Part shown: positions 38,530 to 47,030 of the stretch, piece after piece
Layout: every line of letters begins with the position of its first letter
Position numbering within the stretch: the stretch's first letter is position 1
DNA from: Entamoeba histolytica HM-1:IMSS
Taxonomy: Eukaryota > Evosea > Mastigamoebida > Endamoebidae
Assembly: GCF_000208925.1 (NCBI RefSeq)
Contig: NW_001914930.1
Coordinates: forward strand, 9,536 to 62,443
Length of the DNA: 52,908 nt
Reading direction: 5' to 3'
Notes under the pieces: generated by a model
What the model saw: the letters and a program-made list of their open reading frames with translations, nothing else
Database searches by the model: none
Told to the model about the DNA's origin: nothing
Made by a program: the position numbers and the translations under genes

Positions 38530-40008
38530 TCATCGAAACAAGTCTAATGCACTTCTTTCTGCTATTGGTTTTATTTGTGGCTTTTTCTTATCAGTTCTTT
38601 TTGGTTTTGCTCTTGTTTTTGGTGCAAATAACTCCATTCTTTTCTTAAGAACTTCCCTACGGTGTTGTTTTATTTTAGAAGTTTTAGCAGCTTCATCTTT
38701 TAGTCCTTCAAGGAATTCTTCTCTAATCTTCAAATGGTCTTTCTCTACAACATGACCAATGAGATTAGGATTCAAAGTAATCATATCAGCAGGAATTTTA
38801 TCAAGTAATTTTTGAACTTCACTCTCTTTATAACTCTTTTGTGATTCATAAATATTATTTTCAAATGTATCAACAACTGCACTACCTGAACCTGGAATTG
38901 GAATAGTAGATACTCCATTATATCTACCAATTGCAATAAAATCTTCAAATGGACAAAACTCACAAGATGTAATCATATCACGATGTGTTTCTCCAGGACG
39001 TTGTACATTAATTTTATTAAGTTTTTCATCAAATATTTCAACAATATTTCCTCTTCCAACTGCTAATAAATTTCTCTGAGAATAATTTAATGATGTTACA
39101 TCACTAAAGCCAGTCATCGTCATGTGAGTGTCTTCTACCATCATTCTTAAATCTGTGAATCTTAAAGTTCCATCTTCACTTGATGAAGCAAGATATTTTC
39201 CATCTCGAGTTACTGCTAAACCTGTAATAGCTGCTTTATGGAAACCTAACCCAACAACAGCATTAGCCATATTTGGTGTCCACATGGTAATTGCACCAGT
39301 TACATGTCCATTAATAATAACTGCATTATATGGGTTTTGAATCATTGTTGTTGTTAAACTAGAAAGTGGATGTTGAGCCATCAATTCACCAGTAGATATA
39401 TCAAGATATTTTAATTTAGGTTTGGTTTCTACACAATTAACAGAAAGTAAGAAATGATATGGTAAGAAATCCAATTGACGAGGTTTAGGAAAATCAAATA
39501 ATGAGTGGATGTCAGTTGCTTTATCATCGTAAATATGAAGTCTTTTTTCTTGAGCTACAGCAAATAATTTAAATGTATGGAAAAAATGCATTCCATAACA
39601 TTGTTCTTCAACATGAAATTCATTTATTAATTTTTGTGTTTTCCATTCAAGAATTCCAATATGACCTTTTCTACCACAAATACCTAAATGAACACCATTG
39701 CCTGTAAAATTAGTTGAATAAGGACCATATTCTAATTGTAACGAAAATATTTTTGCTTTAGTTTGTTGGTCTAGATATGGAAGAACATCTGAAATATTAT
39801 AATCCATATAACCTGATTGTTTGGTTTCTTCTGGTTGTAAATAATTTTCTGCTCTTATTTTTTGTTCTCTACCTTTTACTAGAACCTCTCTTCTTTTATC
39901 ATTTTTTATTTCGTTTATTGTTTTTATTTTAGGACGTTGTTTTATTGATATACCATCCTTTTCTTCTTGTTCTTTAGGCAGTTTAGAATCACTAGGTTTT
40001 TTATTCAT
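38530..40008 (-). CDS. UTP7: Utp7/WDR46, U3 snoRNP (SSU processome) WD40 protein, 492 aa
   Basis: A basic N-terminus (1-75) is followed by a seven-blade beta propeller. Family-specific strings are YGPYSTNFTGNGVHLGICG, EEQCYGMHFFHTFKLFAVAQ and LDFLPYHFLLS. The BING4 C-terminal region carries CEFCPFEDFIAIGRYNGVS and IPIPGSGS. It ends in a Lys-rich tail with the conserved FAPKTRAK(P)K motif. Known role: assembly of the small-subunit processome for 18S rRNA maturation in the nucleolus. It diverges from the small gene at 40135 across 126 bases. Confidence 0.92.
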   Translation of the reverse strand: MNKKPSDSKLPKEQEEKDGISIKQRPKIKTINEIKNDKRREVLVKGREQKIRAENYLQPEETKQSGYMDYNISDVLPYLDQQTKAKIFSLQLEYGPYSTNFTGNGVHLGICGRKGHIGILEWKTQKLINEFHVEEQCYGMHFFHTFKLFAVAQEKRLHIYDDKATDIHSLFDFPKPRQLDFLPYHFLLSVNCVETKPKLKYLDISTGELMAQHPLSSLTTTMIQNPYNAVIINGHVTGAITMWTPNMANAVVGLGFHKAAITGLAVTRDGKYLASSSEDGTLRFTDLRMMVEDTHMTMTGFSDVTSLNYSQRNLLAVGRGNIVEIFDEKLNKINVQRPGETHRDMITSCEFCPFEDFIAIGRYNGVSTIPIPGSGSAVVDTFENNIYESQKSYKESEVQKLLDKIPADMITLNPNLIGHVVEKDHLKIREEFLEGLKDEAAKTSKIKQHRREVLKKRMELFAPKTRAKPKRTDKKKPQIKPIAERSALDLFR

Positions 40009-40134
40009 TGAATGACACTTTTATTATTTTTTTTTTGTTTTTTTTAAATAATTAATTTTATTATTAATTATATTATTAATTATATTAGTTATAATATAAA
40101 AAAACAAAAAAGTTTTTTAATTGAATAATTCGTA

Positions 40135-40464
40135 ATGAAACAAATAGGTCAATACAATTTTAATGGCAATAGCACGTGTTGTTTTCTTCCTTTTTCTTTC
40201 AATACTAACTTACAAACAAATCACCCTGATTATTTTATACAACGACTATGTGATAAACACAATGACTGTGTATTTACCTCTATTCGTGGAGTACCACTTC
40301 ATGGAAAAGAATTAGATGTACAAACAATTATATTTGATGAAGGTTATTTTACCATTGATGAACACCCACTTTTTTTCAGTTATGAACAACCACCTTCAAA
40401 ACGTGATGCACCATTTTGTGAAATAGAAACCATAGAATTAATGAACATTGTTTGTTTTTATTAA
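40135..40464 (+). CDS. Candidate RNase H2 subunit C (Ydr279/Ylr154-like), 109 aa
   Basis: A short protein whose centre reads CCFLPFSFNTN ... YFIQRL ... VFTSIRGVPLHGKELDV, followed by FDEGYF. In RNASEH2C the order is 'hLLPCxi..xGpa.v..yF......e.sFRGR.L.Ge.v.lP.gy.G'. The LPF/LPC strand, the YF and the 'RGxxLxGxxxxxxxgY' strand-turn all match in order and spacing. The C-terminal part of the family is mostly missing, so this would be a minimal subunit. Known role: non-catalytic partner of RNase H2, which removes ribonucleotides from DNA. The match is by eye only. Confidence 0.55.
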   Translation: MKQIGQYNFNGNSTCCFLPFSFNTNLQTNHPDYFIQRLCDKHNDCVFTSIRGVPLHGKELDVQTIIFDEGYFTIDEHPLFFSYEQPPSKRDAPFCEIETIELMNIVCFY

Positions 40465-41339
40465 ATAAATTTTTTAGCTAACAATTAATACTTTAGATAA
40501 ATACTCCAATTAACTTTCCATCTAAAAGAAATTCTATGAATTAAATGTATTTGTAATATCAACACAAAATTATAGAATCAAAATAATAAGAGAAATAAAA
40601 TAATAAAATTATTTATAACCTTTTATCTAATAGTTTGATATTCTATTCTCTGAAAAACAAAATATAAAAATAAGAAATTGTTTTGATTTTTTGTACATTT
40701 GTTCAACTCTAAGACTTAATAAAATAAAAAACTTCTTTTTATAACAAAAAATTCTCTTTAAATTTCATATTTTGTAATTTTAATAAATTTAAAAATAAAT
40801 CTTTATTCAAATTGAAATAGAATTTCTAATTTTAAAAAGAAGTTTTTTTTAAAAAAAGGTGAATTAATGATTTTTACATTTTGTGTTTGAATTAAAAAGT
40901 AAAGTTTAAATTTTCATTATAAAAAACTCCAAAAACAAGGAAGATTTAAAAGATTCTTTTTGTTGAGAAAGAAAAAAAAAATATGAGTGGTTTTGTAGGT
41001 AAAAGAAAAGGAATTTAAGAATTTTGAAGAGAAAAACACCCAACAAAATAATTATTTGACAGACTTGCGTTAGTTTATGTGATGGAAAACATTAGTAATA
41101 AAGCCAAATAAACTCAAGAATCACAAAAATGTTAACATTATTTGTAAAAATAGAAAAAAAAATTCCATCATAAAGAAAGCAACAAAAAACTAATTAAAAG
41201 ATTTTTTAAAATAGAAGTGTTGAATAAAATTGGTTATTTCATTTAATTTATTGTCAAATAGAATCTACGTAACTTTTGAATTCAATTTGAAAACTCCCAA
41301 ATTTTCATCTCATTAATAAGAAGATTTAAACTCATCGTT
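40465..41339. other. Intergenic, A-rich on the + strand
   Basis: An 875-base spacer of poly-A and poly-T strings without a coding frame or recognisable RNA. The last 60 bases before the unknown gene at 41340 contain ordinary A+T-rich promoter-like sequence without a clear GAAC element. Confidence 0.5.
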
Positions 41340-42089
41340 ATGACAAAAATCAATAGCACTTCTTCCAAATTTCAATCAGTTAATAGAAATCTTTCTGTTG
41401 ATAGAGAAAGAATTTCTAATGCCTGTGTAATTGGGTTATTTGTTGTTCTTGGTAATTCAGTTACAGTAAAACTTCCTTCCAAGAAATCAAAAAATACACT
41501 GGCACATCTTTCTATTGCCAGTACATGTCTTAATGGCAAAGAAATAAATGAAATTGTTCAAGAACAATATAGTTTTCCAAATATTTTAGATAAAAATAAA
41601 AGAAGAGATAAAGAAGTAGCTATCTTTAATGCTGTTTCTAAAAATGTTATTGGACTTCATTTTAAACTTGCTAAACAAACAACTTCAACTAAAACTCTTA
41701 AATTAAAAATTTATAAAGAATTAGGTCCATTTAATAAAAATGGAGTTATTTTGTTTGGAACAAAAGTTACTGCAAATTTAATGAATCGAAATCCTTATGG
41801 TAGGTGTTCTCAAAGAGCTTTTATAGAATTAAAAGGATATGATGAAGAGATTGTAAATATATTTCATTCTGTGTGTAATATGAAAGAAAATGTTATTGAA
41901 AATTATTTAGTAAAATGTCCAGAATTATTTCAAACTTATTTAAAACCAGAAATAGATTTTTATCAAAAAGATAATGAAATTATTAGAAATACTCCAAATT
42001 CTGAAGAATTTTGTTTTCGTGGTGTTTTTAAATTTTGTAGTGAACATTTATATTCAACTGAAACCGCTTCATGGTTTACTTCAGAATGA
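41340..42089 (+). CDS. Unknown basic protein, 249 aa
   Basis: An intact frame from the ATG at 41340. The protein is basic, with a Ser/Asn-rich first 25 residues. A globular region follows that alternates strands and helices (ACVIGLFVVLGNSVTVKLPS; NAVSKNVIGLHFKLAKQ; GVILFGTKVTANLMNRNPYG). There is no signal peptide, membrane span or zinc motif. I cannot name a family. It is the left neighbour of the SINE-like insertion, which starts 100 bases after its stop. Confidence 0.65.
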   Translation: MTKINSTSSKFQSVNRNLSVDRERISNACVIGLFVVLGNSVTVKLPSKKSKNTLAHLSIASTCLNGKEINEIVQEQYSFPNILDKNKRRDKEVAIFNAVSKNVIGLHFKLAKQTTSTKTLKLKIYKELGPFNKNGVILFGTKVTANLMNRNPYGRCSQRAFIELKGYDEEIVNIFHSVCNMKENVIENYLVKCPELFQTYLKPEIDFYQKDNEIIRNTPNSEEFCFRGVFKFCSEHLYSTETASWFTSE

Positions 42090-42189
42090 TCTCTAATTTT
42101 TTTTTATGTACATTGACTTTTCATTTAAAAGTATTTATCTTCTTGGTTTTTATGGAAAAATAAACATTCATTTTTTTTTTTTGAAATTA

Positions 42190-42208
42190 TGATTATTCAT
42201 TCTTTAAT
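42190..42208. repeat. Left target-site duplication of the SINE-like element
   Basis: Nineteen bases identical to 42874-42892, with the identity ending abruptly on both sides. Confidence 0.7.
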
Positions 42209-42214
42209 GAAGAT

Positions 42215-42295
42215 GGCACGTCAGAGACACCACATGAAACCCTAAAATAATCCCATGCTTCGAATCTCCCAGTTATCGTCTGGTTATGACGTGCC
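42215..42295. ncRNA. 81-base hairpin-closed element, candidate structured RNA domain
   Basis: A perfect 9-bp stem (GGCACGTCA at 42215-42223 with TGACGTGCC at 42287-42295) closes an 81-base unit. Inside are a CCAG/CTGG hairpin with a 7-base loop (42270-42284) and a GAGA/UCUC pairing. The motifs CGTCAGAG (42219) and TTATCGTC (42273) are shared with the element at 21502-21588. A partly B-box-like GCTTCGAATCT at 42258-42268 hints at tRNA-type origin, but no cloverleaf forms. Orientation is not decided. Confidence 0.45.
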
Positions 42296-42376
42296 TTTGG
42301 TGAGATAATATCTATTCAAAACTAACTGTTTATTATTATTAATATTTATTAGGAGTGATTATTATAAAAGATTAAT

Positions 42377-42436
42377 ATTCATTGAGGTGTATTGTTATTC
42401 ATTGAGGTGTATTGTTATTCATTGAGGTGTATTGTT
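42377..42436. repeat. Three exact 20-base tandem repeats
   Basis: ATTCATTGAGGTGTATTGTT occurs three times without a mismatch and is followed by a partial fourth start (attcatta). It lies inside the SINE-like insertion. There are no spacers, so it is not a CRISPR array. Confidence 0.95.
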
Positions 42437-42601
42437 ATTCATTATTAATTATAAGGATTATTATTTACTAAGGAGGTATTATGTATTAAGAATTATCATT
42501 TATTAAAGAAGACGCATATATAATTGATATTGTTGCACAAAAATTAAACATAAGGATATTATCAAGGAATAGGGTTTCTTTAAGGGGTGTCGAAGGTAAA
42601 A

Positions 42602-42834
42602 GGAGATGAGCTATAACAGTAAGTTATGGATATACTCTCCTTAAAACAACAATATAAAGAATGAGAAATATTATATTACTCATTAAAATCAAAATAAAAG
42701 TCAGGCAGCAACTTAAATGAGGAACCATTTAAGTCGAGCATGCTTGCAAAAACTTTATTTCAATAGAAATAAAGCGTGTTGAAGAAACTGATTCGCTCAC
42801 TTCTCAACATGATGAAAAACCTAAAAATAAGGTT
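42602..42834 (+). ncRNA. Hairpin-rich structured body of the SINE-like element
   Basis: Six successive stems can be drawn. (1) GGAGA 42602-42606 with TCTCC 42636-42640, enclosing ATAAC/GTTAT. (2) AATGAG 42660-42665 with CTCATT 42679-42684. (3) ACTTAAATG 42711-42719 with CATTTAAGT 42726-42734. (4) CTTTATTTC 42753-42761 with GAAATAAAG 42766-42774. (5) 42775-42782 with 42804-42811. (6) AACCT 42818-42822 with AGGTT 42830-42834. The T24 run follows at once, as in a Pol III transcript. SRP, RNase P/MRP, U3 and spliceosomal RNA signatures were looked for and not found. Confidence 0.45.
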
Positions 42835-42873
42835 AATCATAATTGATTTCTTTTTTTTTTTTTTTTTTTTTTT

Positions 42874-42892
42874 TGATTATTCATTCTTTAAT
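42874..42892. repeat. Right target-site duplication of the SINE-like element
   Basis: Nineteen bases identical to 42190-42208, directly following the T-run. Confidence 0.7.
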
Positions 42893-43026
42893 TAAAAATC
42901 TTTTTTAATAATATTTTTAGTTCATATAAAAAAACTACAATTGATAAAAACAATTTAAAAAACAAAACAAAAATAATAATAATAATGTTATATAAAACAG
43001 ATAAATTATTAAAACACATTAAAAAA

Positions 43027-43038
43027 GAACTTTATAAA
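43027..43038 (+). promoter_or_regulatory. GAAC promoter element of the TLDc-RRM gene
   Basis: GAACTTTATAAA ends 10 bases before the start codon at 43049, combining GAAC and TATA-like motifs. Confidence 0.5.
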
Positions 43039-43048
43039 TTTAGTTTTA

Positions 43049-43831
43049 ATGAAATCACATACTCAATATGATTTTAATGAGTTAATCAAAAATTATTTAT
43101 TAGAATGGACGAATAGTTATGACTATGAAAAGTTATATGTTAATATGTCAAAAAGTAATCAAACACGAACAGCAAAAGAATTTAATGAAGCTATTGAAGG
43201 AAAAGATAGATTAGTCTTTATTATTGAAAGTTCAAAAGGAAATGTATTTGGAAGTTATTGTGGTTCAAAAATTGAGTCAAGTACAGCTTATGTTTGGGAT
43301 GATCCTAATCATTTTGTATTTACATTAAAAAATAATGTTGATATTAAACCTAAAATATATAAACGACGAGTTGATGGGATTTTACCTACGTTATGTTTAT
43401 GGTCAAATGAAAATCAAGAAAATGTATTTTCTGTGCCAGGATTATGTTGGATCACAAATGCATTTAAACCAAGTTTAGTTTATCGAAACTTTAGCAATAT
43501 TTATAATGATAATGGAGATGGTTATGGAGTGTTTTGTACAAATGAAAATAAAATAGAGAAAAAGACTAATGCTTCATTTGTTAGCGTTAGTTCTATTCAA
43601 GTATATCGAATGAAACCTATTGGAACTTCTTTTACATTTAAATGTCATGGTAAATTTGATAAAGGATCATTAGATAGTTTCTTCAGTAAATATGGTAAAT
43701 GTCATGTAGAACTTAAAGGAACAGCAGGATATGTAAGGCTAAATTTTGAAAATGCTACAGATGCAGCAAAGTGTTATCAAGATAAAGACAAATTAATTGA
43801 GAAATTTGGAAGTTACTTAGAGGTAAAGTAA
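43049..43831 (+). CDS. TLDc-like domain protein with a C-terminal RRM-like domain, 260 aa
   Basis: Residues 35-185 have the TLDc order: KDRLVFIIESSKGNVFGSYCG (TLDc 'fGgf.s'), then AYVWDDPNHFVFTLKN, and a carried-through strand pattern ending near YGVFCTNE...VSSIQVYRM. TLDc proteins (OXR1, NCOA7 and relatives) act in oxidative stress defence and bind the V-ATPase. Entamoeba has many small ones. Residues 193-260 look like a degenerate RRM, with KFDKGSLDSFFSKYGKCHVE followed by GTAGYVRLNFENATDAAKCY in the position of RNP1. That combination suggests RNA binding, but aromatic RNP residues are only partly kept. Confidence 0.7.
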   Translation: MKSHTQYDFNELIKNYLLEWTNSYDYEKLYVNMSKSNQTRTAKEFNEAIEGKDRLVFIIESSKGNVFGSYCGSKIESSTAYVWDDPNHFVFTLKNNVDIKPKIYKRRVDGILPTLCLWSNENQENVFSVPGLCWITNAFKPSLVYRNFSNIYNDNGDGYGVFCTNENKIEKKTNASFVSVSSIQVYRMKPIGTSFTFKCHGKFDKGSLDSFFSKYGKCHVELKGTAGYVRLNFENATDAAKCYQDKDKLIEKFGSYLEVK

Positions 43832-43941
43832 ATGAATATTGAAAAAGATATGTTTTTTTTTGTTATTTAATTATTTTTTAATTTTAAATAAAACCCTAAA
43901 ACAGTATTTTCATCTCTCTGTTTTTCTTTATTTAAAGTGAA

Positions 43942-45294
43942 ATGAAATTGTTCAGTAGTACAACACGTGCTACAATAAAAAAAAAAGATGAAGAAACAAA
44001 AATTAAAGAAGTGATTCCTTCTGACCTCAATACCTTTGATGGACTTGGCATTAAACAATTTTTACTTCCAACATTAAAACAATTTGGAATTATTAAACCA
44101 ACAAAAATTCAACAGTTGTGTATTCCTCCATTATTATCTTTTCATAATGTGTTAGGTGGAGCTGAAACTGGTAGTGGTAAAACAGCTGCATTTGCTCTTC
44201 CTATAATTCATCATTTATCCACTGATCCATATACTGGGTTTGCTTTAGTTTTAACTCCAACAAGAGAACTTGCGTCTCAAATAGCTGACCAATTTAAAGC
44301 ATTTGGTGCATGTATTAATATCAGGGTTGTTCAAGTTGTTGGTGGAGTTGATGTAATTCGAATTTTACATCACTTAAGTGGATCTCCACATGTTATTATT
44401 GCTACTCCTGGTAAATTAGTGTCATTGATTGACCATTTACCTTTCAGCTTTGACTCAGCTAAATTTTTAATTCTTGATGAAGCTGATAGGTTATTTGATC
44501 CATCGACTGGAATGCTTGATGATGTTCAAAAAATTAGGTCTAAATTTTCTAAGACGGTCACTACTGGATTATTTTCTGCAACAACAGATTCTTTGATTCC
44601 ACAATTACCAGCATTAGGTCTAACTGACACTAAAATTTTAATTACGGGAGAAAAACAAAAACTTTCTGATAATTGTGATCAAACATATATATTTATACCA
44701 AATAAAGTTAAACATTGTTACTTAACTTATTTATGTATTAACAAACAGTGTATTGTTTTTTGTGGTAGTGTTTTAAGAACAGAAGTAATTTTTAGAATGT
44801 TTAAATCAATGGAACTTAAAGCAACAGTTCTACATTCTGCATTACCTCAAATAGCCCGTGAAAATAATTTAAATTCATTTAGGAGTGATGAAGCATCAAT
44901 TCTTGTTGCTACTGACTTAGCTTCTAGGGGTTTAGATATTCCAGATGTACCTCTTGTCATCAACTATGATGTTCCACACACTGCTGAAGATTATATTCAT
45001 CGAGTAGGTAGAACTGCAAGGGCTAATAGGAAAGGTCTTGCAATCACACTTGTCGATGAATATGAAAGTGATAGAATTCAATCGATAGAATCTCAACTAG
45101 GAATTCAGCTCAAAGAATATAAAGTTGATGAAGAAAAGGTACTAAATATTCTTACTCAAACAAGCAACGCAAAAGAAGTTGCCTTCATTTCTCTTGAAGG
45201 CAGTGAAATTTTAAAAAGAGCAGAGTTAGAAAAGAAAAAAAAGAAACAAATAAAGAAAATGAAAAAAGAAACAAAATTACAGACTGATAAATGA
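43942..45294 (+). CDS. DBP8: DEAD-box RNA helicase Dbp8/DDX49, 450 aa
   Basis: All DEAD-box motifs are present: Q motif (KPTKIQQLCIP, 52-62), motif I AETGSGKT (74-81), Ia TPTRELASQ, motif II DEAD (179-182), III SAT, V ATDLASRGLDIP and VI HRVGRTAR. The surrounding sequence follows DDX49/Dbp8 closely (LSTDPYTGFALVLTPTREL; C-terminal EEKVLNILTQ), and the tail is Lys-rich. Known role: ATP-dependent helicase of 18S rRNA processing in the SSU processome, with Esf2. The start is the first ATG of the frame. Confidence 0.93.
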   Translation: MKLFSSTTRATIKKKDEETKIKEVIPSDLNTFDGLGIKQFLLPTLKQFGIIKPTKIQQLCIPPLLSFHNVLGGAETGSGKTAAFALPIIHHLSTDPYTGFALVLTPTRELASQIADQFKAFGACINIRVVQVVGGVDVIRILHHLSGSPHVIIATPGKLVSLIDHLPFSFDSAKFLILDEADRLFDPSTGMLDDVQKIRSKFSKTVTTGLFSATTDSLIPQLPALGLTDTKILITGEKQKLSDNCDQTYIFIPNKVKHCYLTYLCINKQCIVFCGSVLRTEVIFRMFKSMELKATVLHSALPQIARENNLNSFRSDEASILVATDLASRGLDIPDVPLVINYDVPHTAEDYIHRVGRTARANRKGLAITLVDEYESDRIQSIESQLGIQLKEYKVDEEKVLNILTQTSNAKEVAFISLEGSEILKRAELEKKKKKQIKKMKKETKLQTDK

Positions 45295-45497
45295 GTGATT
45301 GTTAATTATATTAATATGTGCATTACCTTCTATAATAATATTTGCTTTATATATATATATTTTTTTTGAAACTAATAGAATATAATGGATTAATGAAATA
45401 TTTGAAAGAGTTTCTATATTCAAAAATTGTAGTAATGGTGAGTTTTATTATTTCTTAAAACAATTTTTAACAAAATGAATGAATAAAAAGCAATTAA

Positions 45498-45995
45498 TTA
45501 AGTATTAATAGAACTAGCTTCTATTGTTCCTGGCTCAATGGAGACTAATCCCGTCCCTTCGTCTTCTTCTTCTTCTAGTATTTCTACTGAGTGTGTTTGG
45601 TTGTGATCTCCGCAGTATTCCATGACATTTATCATGTTTTTTATGACAAGGTTTTTAAATTCTTTCTCGATGTCAATATCAATTTTTATTTCTTTAATTA
45701 ATTTAATACTTTCTTTATTTATTATTCCATTGATTGAGATTACTACTGGAATTATTTTGTCATCTTTTAATTTCTCTATCTTCATTAGCCTATTCTTTAA
45801 TTCCTTATACTTATTTCTTTTCTTCAAATAGGCTCCATTAATATTGTGATCAGCCACAATAGTCATATCAAATAATAGACTAGTTTTATTCTTTTTATCT
45901 ATTACATATATATCTGGTATTTTGTGATATTGTCCATCACTTTTAGGCATTATTTGTTTGTTCAATATCATCATGATGTCTTTATATTTGAACAC
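45498..45995 (-). pseudogene. Restriction-like endonuclease domain fragment of the LINE, 165 codons open
   Basis: The PD-(D/E)xK nuclease core is readable: KIPDIYVIDKKNKTSLLFDM followed by TIVADHNINGAYLKKRNKYKELK. That is the 'xxPDIxVxDk...iDxxiPxDxNi...xxKxxKYxxL' pattern of REL endonucleases in R2/R4-type LINEs. The C-terminal 50 residues are acidic (EILEEEEDEGTG). The frame starts inside the element and lacks its upstream RT in frame, so I treat it as a remnant, though the nuclease itself has no stop. Confidence 0.7.
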
Positions 45996-46850
45996 TGTTT
46001 CATATGGAGGTTTTATATTGTTTATTGAATGTATATTTTCTTATTAATCAATATTATAATGCCAACATTGTCATGTTTTTCTATTTGTGATTTTTATGAC
46101 CAATACAAGATAGTAGAATGTGTTCTACTGTAGCTATCTTGTCTTTACAAAGTGTTGAGTATTTCAATCTTTCATTTTTCATTATTTTTGATTTTCTATA
46201 CCCACAGAATATTGCTCCATCTTGCATTTTAGTTAATTGAAGAAATACATTCTTTTTAATATTGAATGACTTCCATGCTTTCACTGTAGTAGTTTTATCT
46301 ACTCATTTTGACTCGAACCATCTTCTAAAGTGTCCACTTGTTTAATGACACTTCCATTTTTTGATGTATTTGTCAATAATTTCTTTATTTCTACTACTAC
46401 TTCTTTTTCTTTTTTCTTTTCTATCCCTTCATTTATTATTTCTTCTATTTTTGTTTCATTGATTTTATGAATTATTGTTTTTTAATTCTATTCCATATTC
46501 CATTCTTACTGTACCATCTATCTAATATGTTATTTCTTATTTCACTTTCTCTGGTACAGTAGTACATCACTGTTCTTACTAATTCAATAACATATTCGTC
46601 ATTTATATTTATTAATCATTTATTTCTTCTATAATGACATACAACCGATCTTTGGAGTTTCACCATTGTATTTTGCCTTTCTTAAATATTTTCTTATCTC
46701 CAAATCAATTTTATCTAAGTGATTTTCCAATTTACAACTGATGCTGAATATCTGAAGATATTGATTACTTTCGTGTTTATTCTAGGAATATATCTTCTAT
46801 TACTACTTTCATCAGTGTTTATTTCTTCCCTTTCGAAGAAAATAAAAAAA
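45498..46850 (-). mobile_element. Decayed 3' part of a LINE (non-LTR retrotransposon) with restriction-like endonuclease
   Basis: Reading leftward, fragments in shifting frames resemble the C-terminal half of an R2/R4-type LINE protein. First comes a reverse-transcriptase tail (NIFRYSASVVNWKI ... IDLEIRKYLRKAKYN) near 46750-46680. Next is a zinc-knuckle remnant (ATVEHILLSC..H) at 46130-46090. Then comes an RT-EN linker piece (KHDNVGIIILINKKI), and last an endonuclease domain, still open at 45498-45995. Stop codons and frameshifts break everything upstream. The 5' limit and 3' tail are not defined. Such elements are common in Entamoeba and mobilise SINEs in trans. Confidence 0.75.
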
Positions 46851-47030
46851 ACAAAATAAAAAAACTTATTACTAAAAAAGGAATGAATAAAAAAAAGAAA
46901 TATTTCATTTTAAATATTTTTCGTTTTTTATAACACTTAATGATTAAAGGTGATTCGATACATCAGTTCTTTTAGAAAAAACAATTTGTTTAATTCTGTA
47001 TTATATGAGTGTTATTGTAGTAAAGGATAT

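Larger units (their letters stand above)
42190..42892 (+). mobile_element. SINE-like insertion with 19-base target duplication and T24 tail
   Basis: The same 19 bases (tgattattcattctttaat) occur at 42190-42208 and 42874-42892. Between them lie 665 bases with no coding capacity. The parts in order are: a hairpin-closed 81-base head (42215-42295), three exact 20-base tandem repeats (42377-42436), a series of six hairpins (42602-42834) and a run of 24 T (42851-42874) right against the second copy. Head, internal repeats, structured body, homopolymer tail and target-site duplication are what one expects of a LINE-mobilised SINE. Entamoeba SINEs are 0.5-0.7 kb and have internal repeats, but I cannot match it to a named one. 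Confidence 0.6.

Noticed and set aside
42215..42295. tRNA gene (B-box-like GCTTCGAATCT)
   Set aside because: The acceptor-like stem is 9 bp, the B-box match is imperfect and no D arm or anticodon arm can be drawn.
42377..42436. CRISPR-like array
   Set aside because: The three 20-base units are directly adjacent with no spacers, and the genome is eukaryotic.
42602..42834. SRP RNA, RNase P/MRP RNA or U3 snoRNA
   Set aside because: The GNAR/AGCAG helix-8 motif, the P4 core sequences and the box B/C/D order were looked for and not found. One ATGATGA string alone is not enough.
46081..46284. Independent 67-aa gene
   Set aside because: It is a frame fragment of the LINE (zinc-knuckle remnant), with neighbouring fragments in other frames.
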